In this document: positions 1-8,649 of the stretch, one piece after another | How the letters are laid out: the number at the start of each line of letters is the position of its first letter | Position numbering within the stretch: position 1 is the stretch's first letter | Assembly: GCF_004358205.1 (NCBI RefSeq) | Contig: NZ_SMYO01000001.1 | Location: 124,001 to 188,000, forward strand | DNA length: 64,000 nt | DNA from: Bacillus salipaludis | GTDB taxonomy: Bacteria; Bacillota; Bacilli; Bacillales_B; DSM-18226 | Reading direction: 5' to 3' | Notes under the pieces: model-generated | Databases searched by the model: none | Told to the model about the DNA's origin: nothing | What the model saw: only the letters and a program-made list of their open reading frames with translations | Program-made: the position numbers and the translations under genes

Positions 1-842
1 ATCATGCTCCCGCTAAATTCGTGCGTTAATTCCCCATTAGGGTTAAAAATAAACGTTTTATTGTCATGCATGACAACATTACCATGTTTTTTAAAATGCT
101 CACCGAGGGTATTGGCTACTTTATTGATTTCACTCATTTTTCCAGTCAACATTTTAAAATAGGTCATGTCAAAGTTCATTTCTTTTGCATGTTCTTTCAT
201 CGCTTGTGGAGTGTCATTTTCTGGGTCAACAGAGACGGATACGAGCAGAATTTTGTCTGTATCTATCCCCCTTGTTTTAAGGTCTTCTTGTAAATGGTGA
301 AAATTCGCCAATAATACTGGGCAAGCAGTAGGATCTGCACATTTGACATACGTAAAGGTCAATACCACAGTTTTCCCTAAAAAGTCCTTTTTTGTGATTT
401 GGTTTCCGTTTTGGTCTTTTAGATTAAAATCTGGCAGGGAGACCTGTTTTGTTACCCTATGGACATTTTCCTTTGTAGCAGCCTCGACTGAAAATTCCTT
501 TTCCTCTTCAACAGATTTTCCGTTTCTCTCCACTTTTATGGTGGCAATCCAATCCCCATTCATGGCTAAATTACTTAGGCCAATATACTTCCCGTCCTCG
601 GCTTCCTCAACCGTTACAGGGATTGTTCCATGGTCCATGGTTTTCATATTTAATTCTGCCGTAACATGAGCTCCCTTGACCGGACTTCCCTTTTGATCTG
701 TAATTTTAATTTGCATCGGAAAGATCTTTCCCTCCGTAAAGGTATTAGGTGTTGAAAGCTTAACTTGAAAGTCTTTTGTTCCCCCGCAACCTGCGATGAT
801 GATTACCAACAGACTTATCATATAGAACATTACTATTTTCAT
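1..842 (-). CDS. YtkA-like/SCO1-SenC fusion lipoprotein, C-terminus beyond window
   Basis: Reading from an ATG at 842, about 280 residues are visible and the frame runs off the window edge. It opens with a short hydrophobic signal ending in a lipobox (IAGC, Cys19), so it is probably a membrane-anchored lipoprotein. Residues about 25-115 resemble the YtkA domain. From about residue 135 a thioredoxin-fold SCO1/SenC domain follows, with the copper-binding cysteines at 168 and 174 (CADPTAC, a CxxxxxC spacing instead of the classical CxxxC) and a likely His ligand in VVMHDN. SCO proteins deliver copper to, or reduce, the CuA site of cytochrome c oxidase. The fusion suggests one copper or thiol chaperone on the outer face of the membrane. 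Domain assignment is by recognition; confidence is good for SCO and moderate for YtkA. Confidence 0.85.
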   Translation of the reverse strand, partial: MKIVMFYMISLLVIIIAGCGGTKDFQVKLSTPNTFTEGKIFPMQIKITDQKGSPVKGAHVTAELNMKTMDHGTIPVTVEEAEDGKYIGLSNLAMNGDWIATIKVERNGKSVEEEKEFSVEAATKENVHRVTKQVSLPDFNLKDQNGNQITKKDFLGKTVVLTFTYVKCADPTACPVLLANFHHLQEDLKTRGIDTDKILLVSVSVDPENDTPQAMKEHAKEMNFDMTYFKMLTGKMSEINKVANTLGEHFKKHGNVVMHDNKTFIFNPNGELTHEFSGSM

Positions 843-960
843 GAGACCAGACCTTTCAAAAACTATTTTCCCTTTTTATTCTACATTGATTTTTAACCTC
901 AAGATTTTATTAATCATGACAAAATTACGAACTTGGACTTTGGTTATAGGCTGAGAAAGT

Positions 961-1065
961 GGAAAGTATTATTACAAAAGGGGAAAATAAATAGACTAAA
1001 GCGGGGAGTATTTTGATAAAACTAGAAAATAACTTCATCAACCTGGAAAATATCCGTTATTATAA
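961..1065 (+). repeat. Five 21-bp phased GGAAAATA motifs
   Basis: The motif GGAAA(A/G)TA or a close variant starts at 961, 982, 1003, 1024 and 1045, an exact 21-bp period (two helical turns). The bases between motifs are poorly conserved. Reading it as protein gives stops, so it is not coding. The same motif and period occur on the other strand at 28227-28483. Confidence 0.75.
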
Positions 1066-1070
1066 CTTCC

Positions 1071-1101
1071 AAAAAAAGAAGACCGGAAAATTCCAGCCTC
1101 C
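1071..1101 (-). terminator. fchA terminator
   Basis: Read on the minus strand, a GGCTGGAA/TTCCGGTC stem with a very small loop is followed by CTTTTTTT, just past the fchA stop codon. Confidence 0.6.
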
Positions 1102-1106
1102 ACAAT

Positions 1107-1730
1107 TCAACTCAACAACTTTTCAACTTCCTGATAGATTTGATCCGCCTTAGCTAATCCAACTCTCTCAATTTCAAAAAGTTCATTTTCAATCTTATTT
1201 TTCAGCTCCTGATCCTTCATGATTTTCGTATTAATCAATACATTGAGCTTTGCCCCTTGAAGTGCCGCCTTACAAAATGCAACCCCCACACCGACATCAC
1301 TAATAGCAATCCTAGTACCTTTTTTTGCATATTCTTCATGTAATAAGATTGCTTCTAAGCAGTTTTTTGCAATCTCAAGCGGTATCCTTGATGCTTCAAT
1401 AAGAGCTTCCTGCAAAACGGACTCCTTATAGTTCTTTTCCTCTTCTGTTGCTGTAGGTAAGCCATAGGCCTGTGACAACGGGTAAAATACTTCGGCATCC
1501 TTCTGAACTAAAGCTTTCAGTTGACCAATTATCACTTCTGATTTATTCAAAAGTTCGATGATATCCTCTTCAACATCCTTATATTTCTTTTTCCCAATGG
1601 TAAGGTTTCCGACCATACTCCCCAATGCCATTCCAAGTGCTCCTACATATGCTGAAGCACCGCCTCCACCCGGCACGGGTGATTTTGATGAAAGCTCCTC
1701 GATAAAATCATTGCAGCTTTTTTCTAACAA
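1107..1730 (-). CDS. fchA: Methenyltetrahydrofolate cyclohydrolase
   Basis: A 207-residue protein of the formiminotransferase-cyclodeaminase/FchA family, recognised by the glycine-rich PVPGGGGASAYVGALG segment near residue 18 and the helical composition. FchA hydrolyses 5,10-methenyl-THF to 10-formyl-THF in the cytoplasm. The chosen start is TTG, preceded by an AGGGGG ribosome site about 8 bases upstream. It is the last gene of a run fhs-folD-fchA. Bacillus normally relies on bifunctional FolD for this reaction; here the adjacent FolD paralogue seems to lack the cyclohydrolase residues, so FchA probably does that step. A cyclodeaminase role is less likely because no histidine-degradation genes are nearby. 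Confidence 0.85.
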   Translation of the reverse strand: MLEKSCNDFIEELSSKSPVPGGGGASAYVGALGMALGSMVGNLTIGKKKYKDVEEDIIELLNKSEVIIGQLKALVQKDAEVFYPLSQAYGLPTATEEEKNYKESVLQEALIEASRIPLEIAKNCLEAILLHEEYAKKGTRIAISDVGVGVAFCKAALQGAKLNVLINTKIMKDQELKNKIENELFEIERVGLAKADQIYQEVEKLLS

Positions 1731-1756
1731 AGGAATTCCCCCTATATGTAAAAATC

Positions 1757-1795
1757 TCCAAAAGAAGGCAGAATAAAAGAGTCTGCTTCTACGTT
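1757..1795 (-). terminator. Weak hairpin between folD and fchA
   Basis: On the minus strand AGAAGCAGA pairs with TCTGC-CTTCT (one bulge) and is followed by TTTT. It may attenuate transcription into fchA; it is weak and may not act. Confidence 0.3.
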
Positions 1796-1803
1796 TAATT
1801 TAT

Positions 1804-2658
1804 TTAAATACCAGTTAATCTTTCACATGCCTGCACCACATGATCCAACAAAATTGTCGTCGTGATAATTCCGACTCCCCCTGTTGCCGGCGTAATCGCT
1901 TTGACTTTTTCCAAAACGGAATCAAAATCGACATCCCCGCAAATTTTTCCAGTGCCATCATCGTTAACACCTACATCGACAACAATCGAATTTTCACTAA
2001 AATATTCTCCGGTCATAAACTTAGCTTTACCAATGGCCGCAACGACAATATCTGCCTTAGATGTGAGAGACGGCATCTCTTTTGTCCTCGAATGACAGAT
2101 TGACACTGTAGCATTTTCTTCTAAGAAAAGCATGGCAAGCGGCTTACCGACAACAAGACTTCTGCCTGCTACAACAACATTTGCTCCATTTAGAGGAATA
2201 TCATAATATTTCAATATTTCCATCACTGCTTTTGATGTGCATGGTGCGAACCCAGTGGAATTGCCTTCAAAGACCTTTTCAAGGTTTACTGGGGACATGC
2301 CATCAATATCTTTGATAGGGTCAATTAAATTACGAATGATATTCAAATCCAGGTGATCCGGAAGAGGTCTGAAAATCATGATTCCATGAATAGAAGGATT
2401 GTTATTGGCCTCCACGAAAACCTTTTTAAGTTGATCCATTGATATCGAAGAAGGAAGTTGTTTAACTGTTCCCTTAATTCCTAGAAGTTCACAATTCTTT
2501 AAAATACTTTTTTCATAGAAAATATCATCCTCACGTTCTCCAAGTCGAATCAATAAAAGCGTGGGAAAAATATGGTTCTTTCTTAATTCACCAACACGTG
2601 ATTTAATATGTTCCCTTAAAAACTGAACGACTGGCTTTCCATTAAGTCTTATACCCAT
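1804..2658 (-). CDS. folD: FolD-family methylenetetrahydrofolate dehydrogenase, cyclohydrolase residues apparently lost
   Basis: A 284-residue FolD-family protein with the substrate domain first and a Rossmann NADP domain after residue about 155 (VVVAGRSLVVGKP, then CHSRT). FolD oxidises 5,10-methylene-THF and then hydrolyses the methenyl product. Aligned by eye to E. coli FolD with a constant offset of two residues, Tyr50 is kept (Tyr48) and Asp121 is kept (Asp119), but Lys54 becomes Ile52 and Gln98 becomes Phe96. Those two are the residues linked to cyclohydrolase activity, so this paralogue may be dehydrogenase-only. It lies 14 bases after fhs and 73 before fchA. The ATG has a GGAGGAG ribosome site. 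A housekeeping folD next to nusB/xseA is expected elsewhere in the genome. Confidence 0.88.
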   Translation of the reverse strand: MGIRLNGKPVVQFLREHIKSRVGELRKNHIFPTLLLIRLGEREDDIFYEKSILKNCELLGIKGTVKQLPSSISMDQLKKVFVEANNNPSIHGIMIFRPLPDHLDLNIIRNLIDPIKDIDGMSPVNLEKVFEGNSTGFAPCTSKAVMEILKYYDIPLNGANVVVAGRSLVVGKPLAMLFLEENATVSICHSRTKEMPSLTSKADIVVAAIGKAKFMTGEYFSENSIVVDVGVNDDGTGKICGDVDFDSVLEKVKAITPATGGVGIITTTILLDHVVQACERLTGI

Positions 2659-2672
2659 TAAAACTCCTCCAT

Positions 2673-4343
2673 TTAAGAAAGACCAATAATCTCTCCATCT
2701 TCTGTAATATCCATTCCATTCGCCGCCGGAGTCTTTGGGAGACCTGGCATTGTCATAATGTCGCCGGTCAGTGCCACAATAAATCCGGCACCTGCAGAAA
2801 CCTTCACCTCTCTGACTGTTAAAGTAAATCCGGTTGGCGCACCTAATAGTCCCGGGTTGTCAGAGAATGAATACTGTGTTTTTGCCATACAAATTGGCAT
2901 CTTATCTAGACCAAGAGCTGCGATTTCATCAATCTGTTTTTTAGCAGCAGAAGTGAATTCCACTCTTCCGGCACGGTAGATTTCTGTTGCAACCGTAGTG
3001 ATTTTTTCCTCGATGGTTCCATCAACATCATAAAGGGGGGCATAATGTGCTTCTTTAGTTTCACAAATTTCTACTACTTTATGGGCTAATTCAATTCCGC
3101 CTTCGCCGCCCTTTGTAAAGACTTCAGCTAGAACAACTTCTACACCCTTTGTGGCACATTTTTCTCGTAACAGCTCAATCTCTGCATCTGTATCTGTTGG
3201 GAATTTATTGATCGCAACAACTGCAGGAACACCAAATTTCTCAACATTTTCAAGATGTCTTTCGAGATTCGCAATTCCTGCTTCAAGTCCAGGAAGGTTT
3301 TCAAAGCCAAGTTCATTCTTAGGAACACCGCCGTTCATCTTAAGCGCACGAATGGTCGCAACAATCACGGCAGCATCCGGTTTTAGACCGGCAAATCTAC
3401 ACTTAATATCAAAAAATTTCTCCGCACCAAGATCGGCTCCAAATCCGGCTTCGGTTACGACATATTCCGCTAGTTTTAAAGCAATGGTTGTCGCCATAAC
3501 CGAGTTACATCCATGGGCTATATTTGCGAAAGGTCCCCCATGGATGAACGCAGGAGTATTTTCAAGGGTTTGCACTAGGTTGGGCATAATAGCATCTTTC
3601 AATAATAACGCCATTGCTCCGGTTGCTTGTAATTCTCCCGCAGTAATAGCCTTTCCATCAGTGGCATAGGCTACGACCATTTTGGAAAGTCGTTCTTTCA
3701 GGTCTGATAAACTGGTTGATAAACATAGTATAGCCATTATTTCTGATGCTACCGTAATATCAAAGCCGCTTTGTCTAACAAAGCCGTCTGCTTTACCGCC
3801 AAGACCGATAATGATATTTCTGAGAGCCCGGTCATTCATGTCGAGAACCCTTTTCCAAACTATTCTCTTTGGATCGATGTTAAGCGCGTTTCCTTGATGT
3901 ATATGGTTATCTAACAGTGCTGCCAGTAAATTATGTGCAGAAGTAATCGCATGGAAATCTCCGGTAAAGTGCAGATTAATGTCATCCATTGGCACGACTT
4001 GGGCATAGCCCCCGCCTGCTGCACCGCCTTTTATGCCGAAGCATGGTCCGAGCGATGGTTCTCTTAATGCGGTGATTGTTTTCTTCCCAATCTTATTTAA
4101 TGCCATTGAAAGTCCAACATTTATCGTCGTTTTTCCCTCTCCGGCTGGGGTTGGATTAATGGCTGTAACAAGTATAAGCTTGCCATTTGGTTTGTTCTCT
4201 AGTCTCTTTAAGACTTCTAATGAAACCTTCGCTTTATATCTTCCGTATGGTTCTAATTCGTGTTCATGAATTCCAAGGTAATCTGCAATCTCATGAATCT
4301 TCTTCATTTGTGCTTCCTGAGCAATCTGAACATCTGTCTTCAA
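2673..4343 (-). CDS. fhs: Formate-tetrahydrofolate ligase
   Basis: A 556-residue protein of the usual length for the family. It joins formate and THF with ATP to give 10-formyl-THF. The phosphate-binding loop TPAGEGKTT is near residue 65, and family segments such as [22 protein letters not shown] follow. The start codon is TTG with a GGGAGAG site seven bases upstream. It is first of fhs-folD-fchA; together the three interconvert formate, 10-formyl-, methenyl- and methylene-THF without needing the second activity of FolD. The direction in the cell (formate assimilation, or formate release from serine or glycine one-carbon units) cannot be read from sequence. Confidence 0.96.
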   Translation of the reverse strand: MKTDVQIAQEAQMKKIHEIADYLGIHEHELEPYGRYKAKVSLEVLKRLENKPNGKLILVTAINPTPAGEGKTTINVGLSMALNKIGKKTITALREPSLGPCFGIKGGAAGGGYAQVVPMDDINLHFTGDFHAITSAHNLLAALLDNHIHQGNALNIDPKRIVWKRVLDMNDRALRNIIIGLGGKADGFVRQSGFDITVASEIMAILCLSTSLSDLKERLSKMVVAYATDGKAITAGELQATGAMALLLKDAIMPNLVQTLENTPAFIHGGPFANIAHGCNSVMATTIALKLAEYVVTEAGFGADLGAEKFFDIKCRFAGLKPDAAVIVATIRALKMNGGVPKNELGFENLPGLEAGIANLERHLENVEKFGVPAVVAINKFPTDTDAEIELLREKCATKGVEVVLAEVFTKGGEGGIELAHKVVEICETKEAHYAPLYDVDGTIEEKITTVATEIYRAGRVEFTSAAKKQIDEIAALGLDKMPICMAKTQYSFSDNPGLLGAPTGFTLTVREVKVSAGAGFIVALTGDIMTMPGLPKTPAANGMDITEDGEIIGLS

Positions 4344-4508
4344 AACAATCTCTCCCTTGAAGTTAGTAACATGAATGAATCTGAAACTCTTTGAATCCGG
4401 TTACATTCAAATTTTAACATTGGTGAATACTTTATACATTGTAAAATAACCCACAAAAAATGAACACTTTTTGAATTTATAAAAAATAAATAATTGTTAT
4501 CCAATAGC
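4344..4508. other. Upstream region of fhs
   Basis: AT-rich leader of fhs with no gene and no riboswitch-like fold that I could recognise. It abuts the repeat array. Confidence 0.5.
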
Positions 4509-6014
4509 AAATCTCTTTCTCTTATCCATGGAAATGGTTTTCATTCCCTTGATGAAAACCAAATCTCTTCCTCTTATCTATGAAAATGGTCTTCATCCCC
4601 TTGATGAATAACCAAATCTCTTCCTCACATCTATGAAAATGGTCTTCATTCCATCGATGAAGACCAAATCTCTTCCTCTCATCCATGAAAATGGTCTTCA
4701 TTCCTTCGATGAAAACCAAATCTCTTCCTCTTATCCTTGAAAATGGTCTTCATTCCCTCGATGAAAACCAAATCTCTTCCTCACATCTATGAAAATGGTC
4801 TTCATTCCCTCGATGAAAACCAAATCTCTTCCTCACATCTATGAAAATGGTCTTCATTCCCTTGATGATAACCAAATCTCTTCCTCTTATCCATGAAAAT
4901 GGTCTTCATTCCTTCGATGAAAACCAAATCTCTTCCTCACATCTATGAAAATGGTCTTCATTCCTTCGATGAAAACCAAATCTCTTCCTCACATCTATGA
5001 AAATGGTCTTCATCCCCTCGATGAAAACCAAATCTCTTCCTGCTATCCATGGAAATGGTCTTCATTCCCTTGATGAAAACCAAATCTCTTCCTCACATCT
5101 ATGAAAATGGTCTTCATTCCTTCGATGAAAACCAAATCTCTTCCTCTTATCCTTGAAAATGGTCTTCATTCCCTCGATGAAAACCAAATCTCTTCCTCAC
5201 ATCTATGAAAATGGTCTTCATTCCCTCAATGAAGACTAAATCTCTTTCATAGCTCAAAAAAATTGTCCTTCATCATTCGATGAAGACCAAATCTCTTCCT
5301 CTTATCCATGGAAATGGTCTTCAGTCCCTTGATGATAACCAAATCTCTTCCTCACATCTATGAAAATGGTCTTCATTCCCTTGATGAAGACTAAATCTCT
5401 TTCATAGCTCAAAAAAATTGTCCTTCATCATTCGATGATAACCAAATCTCTTCCTCACATCCATGAAAATGGTCTTCATCCCCTCGATGATAACCAAATC
5501 TCTTCCTCACATCTATGAAAATGGTCTTCAGTCCCTTGATGAAAACCAAATCTCTTCCTCACATCTATGAAAATGGTCTTCATCCCCTCGATGAAAACCA
5601 AATCTCTTCCTCTTATCCATGAAAATGGTCTTCATTCCCTTGATGATAATCAAATCTCTTCCTCACATCTATGAAAATGGTCTTCATTCCTTCGATGAAG
5701 ACCAAATCTCTTCCTGCTATCCATGGAAATGGTCTTCATTCCCTTGATGATAACCAAATCTCTTCCTCTTATCCATGAAAATGGTCTTTATTCCCTTGAT
5801 GATAACCAAATCTCTTCCTCACATCTATGAAAATGGTCTTCATTCCCTCAATGAAGACTAAATCTCTTTCATAGCTCAAAAAAATTGTCCTTCATCATTC
5901 GATGAAGACCATATCTCTTCCTCACATCTATGAAAATGGTCTTCATCCCCTCAATGAAGACTAAATCTCTTTAATAGCTCAAAAAAATTGTCCTTCATCA
6001 TTCGATGAAGGACA
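4509..6014. repeat. Array of 29 tandem 52-bp hairpin repeats
   Basis: Head-to-tail units begin with AAATCTCTTCCTC and carry an inverted repeat (TGGTCTTCAT ... ATGAAGACCA). I count 29 units: 25 of the main type (52-53 bp) and 4 of a variant (51 bp; starts near 5238, 5393, 5860 and 5963) with a different stem, TTGTCCTTCATC ... GATGAAG. Each variant follows a unit that ends GAAGACT, so they move as pairs. 52 is not a multiple of three and frames break, so it is not coding. Read on the minus strand each unit is a hairpin followed by ATTTTC or, in variants, by a true T-run; the last unit is the gntK terminator. No unique spacers exist, so this is not a CRISPR. Confidence 0.95.
5981..6014 (-). terminator. 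gntK terminator, last unit of the array
   Basis: On the minus strand TGTCCTTCATC, a GAAT loop and GATGAAGGACA form a perfect 11-bp stem followed by ATTTTTTT. It lies 24 bases past the gntK stop and is the unit nearest the gene. Confidence 0.85.
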
Positions 6015-6037
6015 GTCTTCAACCCCAAAAAAGCCTT

Positions 6038-7576
6038 TTACACCCATTTCTTCTGGAATGCGGCAATATTTTCATACTCTTCCTGCAAAATCCGTGATAG
6101 ACGGATATAAATTGGCGTTAAATCTTCATAAATCGATACATTCTCGCTATTTGGTGTATGATGGTAGGTCGCGCCGACCATTTCCGAAACTGCATTTAAT
6201 GAATCAATTTCGCCCATACTGTAAAGCCCCAAAATTGCTGCCCCTAAACAAGAGCTTTCAAAGCTCTCCGGAATCGATACATCCTGGTTAAAGATATCAG
6301 CCATCATCTGCCGCCATAGCTCAGATCTGGCGAACCCCCCGGTAGCCTGAATCTTTTTCGGCTCTCCCATTAATTCCGACAACGCCAAAAGAACGGTATA
6401 AAGGTTAAAAATGACTCCTTCAAGCACGGCGCGGATTAAATGTTCTTTTTTATGATGCATACCAAGGCCAAAAAATGATCCTCTGGCATTTGAGTTCCAC
6501 AATGGTGCTCTTTCCCCAGCTAAATAGGGATGAAATAATAATCCATCAGCACCAGGCGTTACCCGGTCGGCAATTTCTGTCAACACCTCATAGGGGTCTT
6601 TTCCCAAACGTTTCGCTGTCGCAACCTCCGCATCACCCAGCTGATCGCGAGCCCAGCGGAAAATCATTCCGCCATTATTGACAGGGCCGCCAATGACCCA
6701 ATGATTTTCTGTTAAGGCATAGCAAAAAATTCTTCCCTTAGGGTCAGTCATCGGCCGATCCGTTACAGCCCGAATAGCTCCACTTGTGCCAATTGTCACC
6801 GCAACGACTCCTGGCTCAATGGCATCGACTCCTAGATTCGATAACGGTCCATCCCCGGCGCCAACAACGAATGGTGTCGTCGGAAGCAGGTTCATCTCTT
6901 TGGCGTATCCCGCGTTCATCCCATTTAATTGATAGGTAGTCGGGACAGGCTCCGAAAGTTTATCCGCTGTTACCCCTGCAACATTAAGCGCTTCCGCGTC
7001 CCATGTTAATGTATAGATATTAAACAAGCCTGTTCCAGACGCAATGGAGTAATCGATAACATATTTTCCAAACAGCTTATATAAAATATATTCTTTAATA
7101 GAAATAAATTTTGAACTCTTGGTAAAAAGCTCAGTATAGTCATTACGCAGCCAAACTAACTTCGCTAATGGGGTCATTGGATGAAGCGGTGTTCCCGTAC
7201 GAAGATAAATTTCGTGTCCATTCATTTCTGTTTTAATTTTTTCGACCCAGTCAGAGCTTCGATTATCAGCCCAAGTTATACATTCTGTTAATGGCTTTCC
7301 TTCCTGGTCAACTGCAATTAAACTATGCATGGCAGAACTAAAGGAAACACAGAGAATATTCGCCGGGTCAATATGACTTTTCTGCATGATATTTTTGACT
7401 GTATTGATAACGGCCTGAAATATTTCTTCCGGATCCTGTACAGCCGTTTCAGGTGTTGGAGAAAATAAGGGATATTCAATTCCATGATTTGCGATAACTG
7501 TTCCATCTACGGCATAAAGAACAGATTTTGCACTTGTTGTTCCGATATCTACTCCGATTACATATTTTGAATTCAT
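6038..7576 (-). CDS. gntK: Gluconokinase, FGGY family
   Basis: A 512-residue FGGY carbohydrate kinase, about the length of B. subtilis GntK. It should phosphorylate gluconate to 6-phosphogluconate with ATP in the cytoplasm. The N-terminal phosphate motif VDIGTTSAKS (about 9-18) and the C-terminal segment ATGGFARSELWRQ are typical. An AGGAGG site precedes the ATG. It faces an RpiR-type regulator across a 209-bp region full of palindromes, and gntP lies beyond, which supports gluconate over xylulose or glycerol as substrate. No gntZ (6-phosphogluconate dehydrogenase) is in the window. A different sugar acid cannot be excluded. Confidence 0.9.
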   Translation of the reverse strand: MNSKYVIGVDIGTTSAKSVLYAVDGTVIANHGIEYPLFSPTPETAVQDPEEIFQAVINTVKNIMQKSHIDPANILCVSFSSAMHSLIAVDQEGKPLTECITWADNRSSDWVEKIKTEMNGHEIYLRTGTPLHPMTPLAKLVWLRNDYTELFTKSSKFISIKEYILYKLFGKYVIDYSIASGTGLFNIYTLTWDAEALNVAGVTADKLSEPVPTTYQLNGMNAGYAKEMNLLPTTPFVVGAGDGPLSNLGVDAIEPGVVAVTIGTSGAIRAVTDRPMTDPKGRIFCYALTENHWVIGGPVNNGGMIFRWARDQLGDAEVATAKRLGKDPYEVLTEIADRVTPGADGLLFHPYLAGERAPLWNSNARGSFFGLGMHHKKEHLIRAVLEGVIFNLYTVLLALSELMGEPKKIQATGGFARSELWRQMMADIFNQDVSIPESFESSCLGAAILGLYSMGEIDSLNAVSEMVGATYHHTPNSENVSIYEDLTPIYIRLSRILQEEYENIAAFQKKWV

Positions 7577-7651
7577 TCTATTTTCCTCCTAGAAAATCTT
7601 TGTTGCAAAAAAGAATATATTTTTCACTAATCTATATTTTTTTTACATCTT

Positions 7652-7668
7652 ATGAAATTTTTTTTCAT
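7652..7668. promoter_or_regulatory. Candidate RpiR operator 1
   Basis: Palindrome ATGAAA-N5-TTTCAT in the gntK/rpiR intergenic region, on the gntK side. Confidence 0.5.
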
Positions 7669-7682
7669 ACAATTTAATTATA

Positions 7683-7696
7683 CGAAAAAAATTTCA
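7683..7696. promoter_or_regulatory. Candidate RpiR operator 2, degenerate
   Basis: CGAAA-N4-TTTCA, a weaker copy of the flanking palindromes, between operator 1 and operator 3. Confidence 0.4.
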
Positions 7697-7699
7697 CCT

Positions 7700-7713
7700 A
7701 GCAAACGGTTTCA
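7700..7713. promoter_or_regulatory. Candidate cre site (CcpA)
   Basis: AGCAAACGGTTTCA matches 12 of 14 positions of the cre consensus TGWAANCGNTNWCA. It would link gntK and the regulator to carbon catabolite control. Confidence 0.4.
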
Positions 7714-7731
7714 TGAAAAAATTTTTTTCAT
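7713..7731. promoter_or_regulatory. Candidate RpiR operator 3
   Basis: Perfect 19-bp palindrome-like site ATGAAA-N7-TTTCAT. It overlaps the probable -35 region of the rpiR promoter, whose -10 looks like TATACT at about 7745. A close copy lies upstream of gntP at 10140-10157. Confidence 0.55.
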
Positions 7732-7785
7732 TCATCAATTATGCTATACTCAGATTAGGACCATATTGAAAGGAAAGTTTCATGT

Positions 7786-8592
7786 ATGACACTAAATTGT
7801 TTAGGTTCCATCCGATCCAACTATGCCAAATTTAGCGAAAAAGAAAAAAAAATTGCTGATTATATATTAGAAAAACCTGAAACAATTATTCACCGTACCA
7901 TCAACGAAGTAGCGGATGATTTAAATATAGCGGATGCCACTGTGTTTCGATTTTCCAAACGGATTGGTTTCAAAGGTTTTCAAGCAATGAAAATTGCTCT
8001 TGCCTCAGAAATTATGACTCCGATACGGACCATTCATGAAGAAGTGTCATTTAAGGATAACGAAAAAACTCTGACGGAAAAAATTTTCAAATCAAATATA
8101 AGAACATTACAAAATACATTACAAATCGTTGATCATAATAAAATTAAAATGGCAATCGATTTCATCCTTCAGGCTAAACGGGTTGAGGTTTTTGGTACAA
8201 ACGGTTCTGCCATTATTGCAATGGACGCCTTCTCCAAGCTCGGTCGGGCTGGTATTAGAGCTTCCTCCTATATGGAAACCCATTATCAACTGATGTCTGC
8301 TTCCCATTTAACCGAAGAGGACACAGCCATTATCATTTCTCATTCAGGGTCAAACAAAGAGACTATGAATATTTTAAAAATCATTCATGAAACCGGTGCC
8401 AAAACGATTGGAATAACGGGATTTCCTAAATCCCCAATTAGTTTAAACGTTGATGTAGCACTTTATACCAATACCGAGGAAATCGAGTACCTATCAGTGG
8501 GATTTGAATCACAAATTGCTCAAATAAGTATGATCGATGCCTTATGTTTAAATATTGCCAATCTAAATAAGATAAACCAAGAGACGAAATAA
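7786..8592 (+). CDS. MurR/RpiR-family transcriptional regulator of the gluconate locus
   Basis: A 268-residue regulator with an N-terminal RpiR helix-turn-helix domain (about 1-77; DDLNIADATVFRFSKRIGF is the recognition region) and a C-terminal SIS sugar-isomerase domain (about 120-250; the GTNGSA and ISHSGSNKET segments bind phosphosugars). Such proteins sense a phosphorylated sugar. An AAAGGAAAG site precedes the ATG. It is divergent from gntK, convergent with gntP, and palindromes of the same type lie upstream of both gntK and gntP, so it most likely controls both and itself. B. subtilis uses a GntR-family repressor for this job, so this is a regulator swap. The effector is inferred. Confidence 0.88.
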   Translation: MTLNCLGSIRSNYAKFSEKEKKIADYILEKPETIIHRTINEVADDLNIADATVFRFSKRIGFKGFQAMKIALASEIMTPIRTIHEEVSFKDNEKTLTEKIFKSNIRTLQNTLQIVDHNKIKMAIDFILQAKRVEVFGTNGSAIIAMDAFSKLGRAGIRASSYMETHYQLMSASHLTEEDTAIIISHSGSNKETMNILKIIHETGAKTIGITGFPKSPISLNVDVALYTNTEEIEYLSVGFESQIAQISMIDALCLNIANLNKINQETK

Positions 8593-8603
8593 ATTTTCAT
8601 CTA

Positions 8604-8647
8604 TAAAAAAAACCTCCTTCACCTGTATTCGATGAAGGAGGTTTTTT
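8604..8647. terminator. Bidirectional terminator between rpiR-like gene and gntP
   Basis: AACCTCCTTCA ... TGAAGGAGGTT stem, with an A-run on one side and TTTTTT on the other, serving the two convergent genes. The TTCGATGAAGGA arm resembles the arms of the 52-bp array. Confidence 0.9.
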
Positions 8648-8649
8648 CA

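Larger units (their letters stand above)
843..1106. other. Intergenic region between the SCO gene and fchA
   Basis: No gene is visible. It holds the promoter side of the SCO-like gene, a 21-bp phased repeat (961-1065) and the fchA terminator. Confidence 0.7.

Noticed and set aside
343..669. Plus-strand frame antisense to the SCO-like gene
   Set aside because: The minus strand encodes a clear lipoprotein with known motifs; the plus frame is a shadow without a ribosome site.
4522..4719. 65-codon repeat-containing frame in the 52-bp array
   Set aside because: Unit length of 52 is not a multiple of three, so the frame cannot persist, and no ribosome site precedes it.
4509..6014. CRISPR array
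   Set aside because: Units are contiguous with no unique spacers between them and no cas genes are nearby.
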